Counted from the first letter of the stretch, positions 1 to 5,503 are shown. The stretch is DNA of 7,390 nucleotides from an uncultured Clostridia bacterium (GCA_934631985.1 CAKTYE010000095.1:1-7390), one strand, 5' to 3'. A program made the numbers and translations. The notes: generated by a model from the letters alone, not told the origin.

Positions 1-89
1 CTTTCTTCAGTTCACACGCCTGACAAAATATGCAGCGTTGTTGACACATTCACGCCACATTTTTTCATCATGGCTTTTATTTTAATTTT

Positions 90-118
90 ATTTTAATCTT
101 AAACGATTCAAAAGTCAA
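90..118 (-). promoter_or_regulatory. Strong sigma-A-type promoter reading out of the window's left edge
   Basis: On the minus strand a -35 box TTGACT (118-113) is followed by a 17-bp spacer and a -10 box TAAAAT (95-90). Both boxes are close to consensus and the spacing is optimal, in an AT-rich stretch. Transcription would start near 83 and run leftward through about 80 bases of leader. The leader shows no convincing ribosome binding site and start, so the gene it serves should begin left of the window. The gene's identity cannot be seen. Confidence 0.55.
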
Positions 119-139
119 TAGTGTTTGAAAATTATCTAA

Positions 140-299
140 GGCAACACCGCACAAATGAGTTGGTGCGGTGGCAAATGAATTTTTTGTCAGATGCAATTGC
201 AGATTTCGCAGGTTTACTGGCGGTAAATCAAGAAATCTGCAAGCAGCAGATGGCGAAAAAGGCATTGCCAACGCTGCCGACGAATTGTGCGGCGTTGCC
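140..299. mobile_element. Fold-back MITE, 160 bp, with CTAA target duplication
   Basis: The ends are inverted repeats: GGCAACACCGCACAA at 140-154 and its near-perfect complement at 285-299 (one mismatch in 15). The direct repeat CTAA lies immediately outside both ends (136-139 and 300-303), as expected for a target-site duplication. The inner arms TTGCAGATTTC (197-207) and GAAATCTGCAA (232-242) are exact complements. They are centred on the same midpoint (219.5) as the termini, so the whole element is one long imperfect palindrome with a loop of about 24 nt. A further dyad, CACCGCAC (145-152) with GTGCGGTG (163-170), folds the left end on itself, and the right end has a similar sub-hairpin. 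No transposase is encoded, so it would need to be mobilised in trans. A CTAA duplication fits the YTAR target preference known for IS5-type transposases, but that assignment is only an inference. Confidence 0.78.
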
Positions 300-325
300 C
301 TAAGACCTTTTCACGCAAGATCCCC

Positions 326-361
326 CGGCAGTGCGCAAAAAACGCGCACTGCCGCTTTTTT
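326..361 (+). terminator. Rho-independent terminator, orphan
   Basis: A perfect 11-bp GC-rich stem (326-336 with 344-354, arms CGGCAGTGCGC / GCGCACTGCCG) encloses the loop AAAAAAC and is followed at once by CTTTTTT. This is a textbook intrinsic terminator for rightward transcription. The minus-strand reading has G residues rather than a U-tract after the stem, so it is not bidirectional. No rightward gene is visible between position 1 and the stem. It probably ends a gene left of the window, with the MITE inserted between that gene and its terminator. Confidence 0.8.
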
Positions 362-365
362 GTGG

Positions 366-634
366 CTGCTTTCCCGAAGGTGGAGTTTCCCCTGAAGAGT
401 TCATCTGTCCATGTGCAAAAGTCCAATGGCTTTTTTACGAAATAGACCAAAGTCCAAAAAGAAGATCCCCGTTTTTCCATCGGTCGCGCCTTCCATTTTG
501 TTTCAAAATGCGCGCAGCTTGCTGTCCCATCCGGAAATGATTTCCTCTGCCGTCAGACACCAATAGCATCCAAAATTTTCCTTTTTTCCCATCAACAGGC
601 ACCCATTTTCCCCTATTTAGGCTCTAAAACCCAA
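366..634. other. Intergenic stretch with no recognised gene
   Basis: Neither strand shows an ORF with a plausible start, ribosome binding site and coding character. An open minus-strand frame beginning at 480 runs through the terminator and into the MITE, which argues against it being real. Two small perfect dyads are present: CATTTTG-TTT-CAAAATG at 494-510 and GGAAAT-G-ATTTCC at 533-545. Neither is followed by a U-tract or placed against an obvious promoter, so no role is assigned. Confidence 0.5.
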
Positions 635-683
635 AATGTTCACGATTTGCACATTTTTCACCCCGAATGTTCAGGATTTGAAC
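635..683 (+). promoter_or_regulatory. Two tandem operator-like dyads (18-bp direct repeat, 31-bp period)
   Basis: AATGTTCACGATTTGCAC (635-652) recurs as AATGTTCAGGATTTGAAC (666-683), 16 of 18 bases identical, with starts 31 bp apart (about three helical turns). Each copy contains a short dyad of form GTTCA-N5-TGAAC. It is perfect in the second copy (669-683) and has one mismatch in the first (638-652). The second copy ends exactly where the proposed -35 box begins at 684. This layout suits cooperative binding of a dimeric helix-turn-helix regulator on one face of the DNA. The regulator itself is not identified. Confidence 0.5.
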
Positions 684-712
684 GTGACTTTTGCCCTCTT
701 TCTGCGTAAGAT
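684..712 (+). promoter_or_regulatory. Putative rightward promoter next to the tandem dyads
   Basis: A -35-like GTGACT (684-689) is separated by 17 bp from a -10-like TAAGAT (707-712). Each box matches consensus at four of six positions. Support comes from context: the dyads end at 683, and a strong purine-rich ribosome binding site (GGAAGGAGG, 727-735) and a GTG start at 745 follow at natural distances, with transcription expected to start near 719. Confidence 0.4.
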
Positions 713-744
713 GGAGCCACAAAAAAGGAAGGAGGGGCAAGACC

Positions 745-843
745 GTGGAACTGGGGAACAAACTGGAACATCATCTTTCAAAAGCTATCATCTGCAGCTA
801 TGGGGCAATCCCTGCATCGCACCCCCATAGAATCATTTTGTAG
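745..843 (+). CDS. 32-aa ORF, possible remnant of a helix-turn-helix regulator gene
   Basis: The frame starts at GTG 745, 9 bases after an AGGAGG ribosome binding site (730-735), and ends at TAG 841-843. The peptide begins VELGNKLEHHLSKA. The opening (M/V)ELGNKL resembles the first residues of many XRE/Cro-type regulators, but the remaining 20 or so residues show no helix-turn-helix. Tandem operator-like dyads and a promoter lie directly upstream, as expected for a self-regulated repressor gene. My inference is that the regulator body was deleted and only its promoter, ribosome binding site and first codons remain. It could instead be a genuine leader peptide or a chance frame. A perfect dyad (CTATGGGG 798-805, CCCCATAG 823-830, 17-nt loop) lies within it and could form a weak hairpin before the lipoprotein gene. 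Confidence 0.3.
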   Translation: MELGNKLEHHLSKAIICSYGAIPASHPHRIIL

Positions 844-860
844 GTGGTAAATCAGTCTCA

Positions 861-888
861 TTGTTGAGAAAAGCAAAAACAATAATAA
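861..888 (+). promoter_or_regulatory. Possible promoter of the lipoprotein gene
   Basis: TTGTTG (861-866), a 16-bp spacer and TAATAA (883-888) form a plausible sigma-A promoter in AT-rich DNA. The lipoprotein start codon is about 25 bases beyond the expected transcription start. The match is moderate. The gene could instead, or also, be read from the promoter near 684-712. Confidence 0.35.
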
Positions 889-919
889 CTTGATTACATG
901 AGAGAATGGAGAAATTGTC

Positions 920-1159
920 ATGAAGAAGTTTACAGTCATTGCACTATCAGTCCTTGCCTGTCTTTTGTTGCTTTCTGGTTGCAGCTCCAACGGCGGGTCA
1001 GAAAAGGTCTATTCTGCCACCTGTCAAGTTTGTGGTAGAACGTTCTCCTACACAGGCATTGAGTATGGCAGTAGTGCTCAGAAAAACGCATCCAATATTG
1101 CAAGAACCAATATGTGCATCAATTGTTACAACAACTACAAGTATTTGAAGGGCTATTGA
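920..1159 (+). CDS. Small lipoprotein with two CxxC pairs (zinc-ribbon-like)
   Basis: The 79-residue product starts at ATG 920, with GGAG 8 bases upstream. Residues 1-21 form a lipoprotein signal: positively charged MKK, a hydrophobic stretch, and the lipobox LSGC with C21 as the expected lipidated cysteine. The mature part would be about 59 residues anchored on the outer face of the membrane. It carries C35-Q-V-C38 and C66-I-N-C69, spaced like the knuckles of a single zinc ribbon. Between them is a polar Ser/Asn-rich segment, and the C-terminus is rich in Tyr, Asn and Lys. A metal-binding or disulfide-bonded fold is inferred from these cysteines. I do not recognise a named family or function. 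The gene ends 18 bases before the start codon of the interrupted DUF2442 gene, which has its own strong ribosome binding site, so the two are probably co-transcribed. Confidence 0.8.
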   Translation: MKKFTVIALSVLACLLLLSGCSSNGGSEKVYSATCQVCGRTFSYTGIEYGSSAQKNASNIARTNMCINCYNNYKYLKGY

Positions 1160-1177
1160 TAAAAAGGAGGCCACTGC

Positions 1178-1426
1178 ATGTCCACCCCTGCCTAGGTTGT
1201 CAAACAAGTAACACCCCAACCCAATTACTCACTGCTGCTCACCTTCGCCGATGGCAGCAAACGTGTCTATAACGCACTGCCACTGTTAGATAAGGCCATT
1301 TTCGCGGATTTGAAAAGCCTGCCTTTCTTCCTGACCGCACACGTCAGCGGCGATACCGTCATCTGGAACGATGACGTGGACATCGCCCCCGAGCATCTGT
1401 ATGAATGCAGTGTCCCCATAAACTGA
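1178..1426 (+). pseudogene. DUF2442-family gene interrupted by an amber codon at codon 6
   Basis: Reading from ATG 1178, placed 7 bases after a perfect AAGGAGG, gives MSTPA, then TAG (1193-1195), then 76 uninterrupted residues to TGA 1424-1426. The residues after the stop match the DUF2442 pattern: N16-Y-S-L-L-L-T-F-A-D-G-S-K-R-V-Y near the start, LPLLDK at 34-39, then VSGDTVIW at 56-63 and VDIAPEHLYE at 67-76. An 82-codon total is normal for this family of small proteins of unknown function, which is often encoded beside DUF4160 or toxin-antitoxin-like partners. No ATG, GTG or TTG occurs in frame just after the TAG, so re-initiation of a full domain looks unlikely. One C-to-T change (CAG to TAG) would explain the stop. 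The intact remainder suggests a recent mutation. A sequencing error or amber readthrough are the alternatives. It follows the lipoprotein gene by 18 bases. Confidence 0.82.
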
Positions 1427-1473
1427 AAAAGCACAAAAAGGTGCGGCATCTGAAAATCTCGCCGCACCCTTTT
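1425..1473 (-). terminator. Rho-independent terminator of the araB operon, possibly bidirectional
   Basis: Complementary arms GGTGCGGC (1440-1447) and GCCGCACC (1461-1468) are flanked by A-runs on one side and T-runs on the other. In the leftward transcript the stem is followed by TTTTTGTGCTTTTT, a good U-tract. In the rightward direction only CTTTT follows, so termination of the DUF2442 transcript would be weaker. The TGA of the DUF2442 gene lies at the very edge of this element, so the two converging units share it. Confidence 0.8.
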
Positions 1474-1482
1474 GCCTATGCC

Positions 1483-1516
1483 GGGCGGCTTCCCGAAAAG
1501 GATGGGGAATCCGCCC
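1483..1516 (-). terminator. First of two tandem hairpins after araB
   Basis: GGGCGG-C-TTCCC (1483-1494) pairs with GGGAA-T-CCGCCC (1505-1516), giving a 12-position stem with one internal mismatch and a 10-nt loop. In the leftward transcript it forms 8 bases after the araB stop codon and precedes the U-tract terminator. It has no U-tract of its own, so it may protect the mRNA 3' end or assist termination. Confidence 0.55.
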
Positions 1517-1524
1517 ACTTTTTA

Positions 1525-3165
1525 TCACTTTGTCAATGCCTGAAGGCGCTTGAGCACCTTCATCACATCATTTCTCCCACACCCAAACAGGTCATGCAGC
1601 TTCCTATACTCCTGATATAGCTGCTCATACACCGCCATGCCGTCCTCCGTGGGCGTGACCACACGCTCCACGCGGCTGCCCATGGCCCTTGCGGCCTCGG
1701 CAGGCGCAGCATACACCCCCGCCGCCACTGCGCCGAAAATGGCGCTGCCCAGCGCCGGGCCTTGCGTTGCGGCGACCACCTGCACGGGCATGCGCAGCAC
1801 ATCCGCGTAGATCTGCATGGCAAGGGCATTCTTCTGCGCAATACCGCCGCTGGCATAGAACGCCGTGACCGGCACGCCGTGTTCGCGGTAGTTTTCCAAA
1901 ATGACCCGCGCACCATAGGCAGTGGATTCCAGCAGCGCACGGTAGATTTCCGCAGGCCGGGTTTGCAGGGTCAGGCCCAGCAGCAGGCCGGACAGCTCTG
2001 CATCGGCAAGGACGCTGCGGTTGCCGTTCCACCAGTCCAGCGCCAGCAGGCCGCTTTCTCCGGGGCGCAGTTTCGCAGCCTGTTCCGTCAGGTAGGCCTG
2101 CACGGGCAATCCCGCCGCCTGGGCTTCCCGCTCCACCTGCGCGGAGACGCAGCGCTTTTCAAACCAGTGGAACTGATCGCCTACGCTGCTCTGCCCGGCT
2201 TCATAGCCCGCAAAGCCGGGCATTACGCCATCCTGCACCACGCCGCTCATGCCGGGAACAGGCAGCGATTCCGGCCCCATGACGATGTAGCAGGTGGACG
2301 TACCCATGATGGCAAGCACCTTGCCGGGGCCGTCGATGCCCGCCGCCGGGACGCAGACGTGCGCGTCAATGTTGCCCGCCGCAACGGAAATGCCGGGCTT
2401 TAGTCCAAACCGCGCCGCCGCCTGCTCAGAAAGACACCCTGCACAGCCCCCCAGCGGCACAATCGGCCCGGAGACCTTCTCGGCACAGACGTGGACAAAG
2501 GCAGGGTTCACCGCCCGGAAGAAATCCTCGGACGGGAATGCGCCGTGGTAGAAGTCCTTATACCCCATGCAGCCCGCGCTGCGGGTCAGCCGCCCGGTGA
2601 GCTGCCACACCAGCCAGTCCGCCATTTCCACATAGTGCGCCATGGCGTGGTACACGTCCGGAGCTTCCTCCAGCACCTGCAGCAGCTTGGGGAAGAACCA
2701 CTCCGCGTTGACCATGCCGCCATAGTAGGGCAGCCACGGCTCCTGCCGTTGATGGGCGGCTTCGTTCATGCGCCGTGCCTGCTCCAGCCCGCCGTGGTGC
2801 TTCCACATCATGACATAGGCCTGGGGCGTGTGGGCAAAGCGTTCTGTTTGGCACAGGGGCGTTCCCGCCGCGTCCACAGGCAGCACCGTGCTGGACGTGC
2901 AGTCCAGCCCAATGCCGACGATCTGCGCGGGGTCCACGGCGGCGGCAAGCTGGGGCAGGGTCGCGTCCAGCACATCAAGGAAATCCTGCGGGTTCTGCAA
3001 GGCCCAGCCCGTGGGCAGCGTCTCGCCCCAAGGCGTTTCCCGATCCATGATGCCGTGCGGATACGCCAGCTGCGCTGACGCGATGACCTGACCGTTGGCG
3101 GTGTCCGCCAGCACGGCGCGTCCGCTGAGGGAGCCGAAGTCAATGCCAATGGTATAGGTTGCCAT
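1525..3165 (-). CDS. araB: Ribulokinase (FGGY carbohydrate kinase)
   Basis: The 546-residue product phosphorylates L-ribulose to L-ribulose 5-phosphate with ATP in the cytoplasm, the second step of L-arabinose catabolism. Length and motif order match AraB: nucleotide-binding GIDFGS at 7-12, GLDCTSST at 86-93, MWKHH at 120-124, NAEWFFPK at 153-160, MADW at 181-184, GNIDAH with the predicted catalytic base D267, GTSTCY at 288-293, EAGQSSVGD at 322-330, LDWWNG at 376-381, SGGIAQKN at 439-446 and GPALGSAIF at 469-477. Several of these are close to E. coli AraB. I chose ATG 3165 because AGGAAGG sits a normal distance upstream. A GTG at 3174 would add MFF but falls on the ribosome binding site. It is the last gene of the transporter operon, behind a strong intercistronic hairpin. 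It appears more GC-rich than the transporter genes. Related FGGY enzymes can accept other pentuloses or pentitols, so the physiological sugar is inferred. Confidence 0.93.
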   Translation of the reverse strand: MATYTIGIDFGSLSGRAVLADTANGQVIASAQLAYPHGIMDRETPWGETLPTGWALQNPQDFLDVLDATLPQLAAAVDPAQIVGIGLDCTSSTVLPVDAAGTPLCQTERFAHTPQAYVMMWKHHGGLEQARRMNEAAHQRQEPWLPYYGGMVNAEWFFPKLLQVLEEAPDVYHAMAHYVEMADWLVWQLTGRLTRSAGCMGYKDFYHGAFPSEDFFRAVNPAFVHVCAEKVSGPIVPLGGCAGCLSEQAAARFGLKPGISVAAGNIDAHVCVPAAGIDGPGKVLAIMGTSTCYIVMGPESLPVPGMSGVVQDGVMPGFAGYEAGQSSVGDQFHWFEKRCVSAQVEREAQAAGLPVQAYLTEQAAKLRPGESGLLALDWWNGNRSVLADAELSGLLLGLTLQTRPAEIYRALLESTAYGARVILENYREHGVPVTAFYASGGIAQKNALAMQIYADVLRMPVQVVAATQGPALGSAIFGAVAAGVYAAPAEAARAMGSRVERVVTPTEDGMAVYEQLYQEYRKLHDLFGCGRNDVMKVLKRLQALTK

Positions 3166-3188
3166 AAAAAACACCTTCCTGCCGTGTA

Positions 3189-3227
3189 CCGAAAAAGGAG
3201 AGGAGCCAAAGCCCCTCCCCTTTTCGG
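3189..3227 (-). promoter_or_regulatory. Strong intercistronic hairpin between the binding-protein gene and araB
   Basis: In the leftward transcript CCGAAAAGGGGAGGGGC pairs with GCTCCTCTCCTTTTTCGG across a 4-nt TTTG loop: 17 base pairs including two G-U pairs, with one bulged U. It begins 15 bases after the binding-protein stop codon. The sequence after the stem is TACACGG rather than a U-tract, so full termination is not expected. Stable hairpins in this position commonly block 3' decay and allow more binding protein than kinase to be made. A role as partial terminator or attenuator is also possible. Confidence 0.75.
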
Positions 3228-3242
3228 GTTACATTATTTTGC

Positions 3243-4544
3243 TCACGGGAAGATCGCGGAGGCCTCGTCAGCGATCTGCTGGACAGCTTCCTCAGCGGTG
3301 ATGCTGCGCTCCTGGATCAGCATGGAAGCAGCGGTCTTGCAGGCATTGGTGATGTCCGCACGATAAATGCTGAAGGGCAGGTCCTGCGCGGTGGGCAGCT
3401 GGTCATAAGCAACCTTCCACAGGGGATTCTCGGCCCAGAAGGACTGCATGGCCTCGCTCTCGCCGGCGCTCTTGGTGCTGGGCAGGTAGCCGGAGTTCAT
3501 GGCGTTGTAGGCCACCATGTCGTCGCCCATCAGGAACTTCACGAATTCCCAAGCCGCTTCGATCTGCTCATCAGAGTTCTTGCCCTTCACGATGCAGATG
3601 TTGCCGCCGCCAACGGGAGAGGAGGGACGATCGGCATCCCAGGTGGGCAGGGGCGCAACGCCCAGATCGATGTTGTTCTCAGCAGAGTTCTTCACGATGT
3701 TCTTCATGCCGCCGCAGGAGGCGAAGAAGGAAGCCAGCTTGCCCTGGTAGAACATTTCCTTCATTTCGCTCTCAGCAGAGGTAGAGGCGAAGGAACGGCA
3801 CCAGCCGTCATCCACCCACTCACGCCAAGCGGTCAGCAGCTTCAGCATGGTGCCATCCTCCAGCGCAGGGCAGGACAGGCCATCCTCGGACAGCATGTTG
3901 GAGCCCATCTGGTACAGCATGTTCTGGCAGAACCAGCCGAAGTCGTTCAGCATTTCGAAGCCGTACACCTCGGTCTCGCCGGTGGCCTCGTTCTTCACGG
4001 TCAGCGCCTTGCAGAACGCAACCATGTCCTCGATGGTCTTGGGCGCTTCCAGGCCCAGGGCGTCCGCCATGGTCTTGTTGTAGAAGAAGCAGGGGGTAGA
4101 ACGGACATAAGGCAGAGACATCAGCTTGCCGTCGATCATGCCGTAGGTGTTCAGGAACACTTCATAGAAGTTGTCCAGATCCATGCCGTCACGGGTCGCG
4201 AAGGGCAGCATGTCCACGATCAGGTCGTCGTCCACCAGCACCGGCACATAAGCGCGCTCGCTCATGACCACCTGGGGGCCTTCCGCCTCGTTAGCGGACA
4301 ACTGGGTCTTCGCCAGAATCTCATCGTAGTTGCCCTGGAAATCCGGCACAACCTCGATGCCCTTTTCCTTACCGATGGTTTCGTTAAACACGCGGACAGA
4401 TTCTTCCGTCACTTCCAGGTTCGCGCCGGAACCACGGGTGTGCCAGAACTTGACGGTGATGACGTTGTTGCCCTCAGCAGCCGCGAAGGACACCGCCGTC
4501 AGGACCATAGCCAGAGCCAGGACCAGGGAAAGCAGTTTTTTCAT
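3243..4544 (-). CDS. Extracellular sugar-binding protein of a CUT1 ABC importer
   Basis: The 433-residue protein would capture the sugar outside the membrane and deliver it to the two permeases. Residues 1-23 are a signal peptide (MKKLL, hydrophobic core, A21-A-A23) with signal peptidase I cleavage expected before E24. There is no lipobox cysteine. The mature protein has solute-binding family 1 / UgpB-like features: VKFWHTRGSG at 31-40, LMSLPYVRSTPCFFYNK at 141-157, MFYQGKLASFFAS at 264-276, the VGGGNICIVKGK segment at 311-322, AAWEFVKFLM at 330-339 and SGYLPSTKSA at 351-360. I start at ATG 4544 because GGAGG lies just upstream and the signal peptide begins there. An in-frame upstream extension adds 18 unrelated residues. 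The gene follows the second permease by 77 bp and precedes araB by 77 bp. Linkage to araB suggests L-arabinose, an arabino-oligosaccharide or a related pentose, but the sequence does not establish the ligand. Confidence 0.9.
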   Translation of the reverse strand: MKKLLSLVLALAMVLTAVSFAAAEGNNVITVKFWHTRGSGANLEVTEESVRVFNETIGKEKGIEVVPDFQGNYDEILAKTQLSANEAEGPQVVMSERAYVPVLVDDDLIVDMLPFATRDGMDLDNFYEVFLNTYGMIDGKLMSLPYVRSTPCFFYNKTMADALGLEAPKTIEDMVAFCKALTVKNEATGETEVYGFEMLNDFGWFCQNMLYQMGSNMLSEDGLSCPALEDGTMLKLLTAWREWVDDGWCRSFASTSAESEMKEMFYQGKLASFFASCGGMKNIVKNSAENNIDLGVAPLPTWDADRPSSPVGGGNICIVKGKNSDEQIEAAWEFVKFLMGDDMVAYNAMNSGYLPSTKSAGESEAMQSFWAENPLWKVAYDQLPTAQDLPFSIYRADITNACKTAASMLIQERSITAEEAVQQIADEASAIFP

Positions 4545-4558
4545 GGATGGGAACCTCC

Positions 4559-4597
4559 TGTAAAAGTTTTTTACACCATGCGGATGGCTCATCCGCA
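4559..4597 (-). promoter_or_regulatory. Hairpin and cre-like palindrome ahead of the binding-protein gene
   Basis: Two perfect dyads occupy the 77-bp gap. In the leftward transcript TGCGGAT-GAGCC-ATCCGCA (4597-4579) forms a 7-bp stem. Three bases later comes the palindrome TGTAAAAAACTTTTACA (4575-4559), which abuts the GGAGG ribosome binding site. The second resembles the relaxed TGTAAA/TTTACA catabolite-repressor (CcpA) sites described in clostridia. As RNA it could affect access to the ribosome binding site. TTGCGG-N17-TGTAAA across the first dyad also makes a weak internal promoter conceivable. None of these roles can be decided from sequence alone. Confidence 0.45.
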
Positions 4598-4621
4598 AAG
4601 GTTACAAGGTTAGGGTGCGGC

Positions 4622-5479
4622 TTACTTCATGCCGCGGTAGGCAAAAGCCTGAATGATCTTCTTGCTGGCAAACAGGAAGACGATCAGCACAGGCACCACC
4701 AGAATGCTGTTGGCTGCCATGATGGTGTTCCACTGAATGCCATACTCCGCGTCCTTGATCTTTTCGATAGCCATGGTCAGGGGACGCACCTTGTCCGTCT
4801 GGGTCATGACCAGGGGCCAGAAGTAGGAATTCCAGTGGCTGATGAAGGAGAACATCGCGATGGTGATCATGGAGGACTTGCACATGGGCAGCATGATCTG
4901 CACCATGATCTGCGCGGAGTTCGCGCTGTCCAGCCTGGCGCTTTCGATGATCTCATCGGGGATCTGCTTAAACGCCTGCCGCAGCATGAAGATGCCGAAG
5001 GCGTTTGCGCCAAAGGGAAGGATCTGCGGCCAAAGGGTGTTGATCAGGCCAGCCCGGGACATCATCAGGTACACGCTGATGTAGGTGATCTGTCCGGGAA
5101 TCATGAAAGCAATCAGCACGATGGCGAACAGCGGGCCGCGCCCACGGAATTGCAGCTTGGCAAAGGCATAGGCTGCGGGGACCATCACCAACAGCTGGAT
5201 GATGATGACCGCACCCGTGATGACCACGGTGTTGACGATATACTGCGTCAGGTCCACGTCCATCTTGCTGATGTTAATGAAGTTATCCAGCGTAAAGTTC
5301 TGCGGCCAAAGGGTCGGCGGCGTGGTGATGGCTTCGTTGTAGGTCTTGAAGGATGTAATAAACATCCAGTAAAACGGGAACAGGAAGATCAGGATCACCG
5401 CGATCTTCAGCAAATCGCCGGGCAGATGCGGCAGATAGTTGCGCAGCCGCCGCTTCCATTGGGTCTGCTTTTCGGACAT
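4622..5479 (-). CDS. CUT1 sugar ABC importer permease, UgpE/MalG type
   Basis: This 285-residue inner-membrane subunit forms half of the sugar channel. Predicted membrane segments lie near residues 24-42, 82-105, 115-139, 150-168, 201-222 and 258-271, after a basic N-terminal tail. The cytoplasmic EAA coupling loop that contacts the ATPase is visible at about 176-199 (EIIESARLDSANSA, then IMVQIMLPM). The C-terminus SKKIIQAFAYRGMK matches the basic tail typical of MalG/UgpE/AraQ proteins, and the length is normal. The ATG at 5479 has an excellent GGAGGAG ribosome binding site in the 24-bp gap after the first permease gene. It ends in TAA, 77 bp before the binding-protein gene. By family it would pair with the other permease and dock on the MsmX/UgpC-like ATPase encoded upstream. 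Substrate is inferred only from the neighbouring araB. Confidence 0.93.
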   Translation of the reverse strand: MSEKQTQWKRRLRNYLPHLPGDLLKIAVILIFLFPFYWMFITSFKTYNEAITTPPTLWPQNFTLDNFINISKMDVDLTQYIVNTVVITGAVIIIQLLVMVPAAYAFAKLQFRGRGPLFAIVLIAFMIPGQITYISVYLMMSRAGLINTLWPQILPFGANAFGIFMLRQAFKQIPDEIIESARLDSANSAQIMVQIMLPMCKSSMITIAMFSFISHWNSYFWPLVMTQTDKVRPLTMAIEKIKDAEYGIQWNTIMAANSILVVPVLIVFLFASKKIIQAFAYRGMK

Positions 5480-5503
5480 AGTTGGCTCCTCCTTTCCACT
5501 CGC

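Noticed and set aside
41..69. TTGACA at 41-46 as a rightward promoter
   Set aside because: No acceptable -10 box lies 16-18 bp downstream, and no gene follows before the MITE.
121..303. 60-codon plus-strand frame covering the MITE
   Set aside because: It coincides with the palindromic element, lacks a ribosome binding site and contains no transposase-like sequence.
214..480. 88-codon minus-strand frame across the terminator and MITE
   Set aside because: It crosses two independent non-coding elements (a hairpin terminator and the MITE's right half), and no coding family is recognisable.
494..545. Small perfect dyads at 494-510 and 533-545 as terminators
   Set aside because: Neither is followed by a U-tract on either strand and no gene ends nearby.
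635..683. The two 18-bp repeats as a minimal CRISPR array
   Set aside because: There are only two copies, with a 13-bp gap, no further units and no cas genes. Internal dyads and promoter adjacency fit operators better.
1762..2403. 213-codon plus-strand frame opposite araB
   Set aside because: The araB frame carries all ribulokinase motifs through this region. The plus-strand product is compositionally biased and unrecognisable.
3166..3174. GTG at 3174 as the araB start
   Set aside because: It overlaps the AGGAAGG ribosome binding site that is correctly spaced for ATG 3165, and MATYTIG is the normal AraB-type N-terminus.
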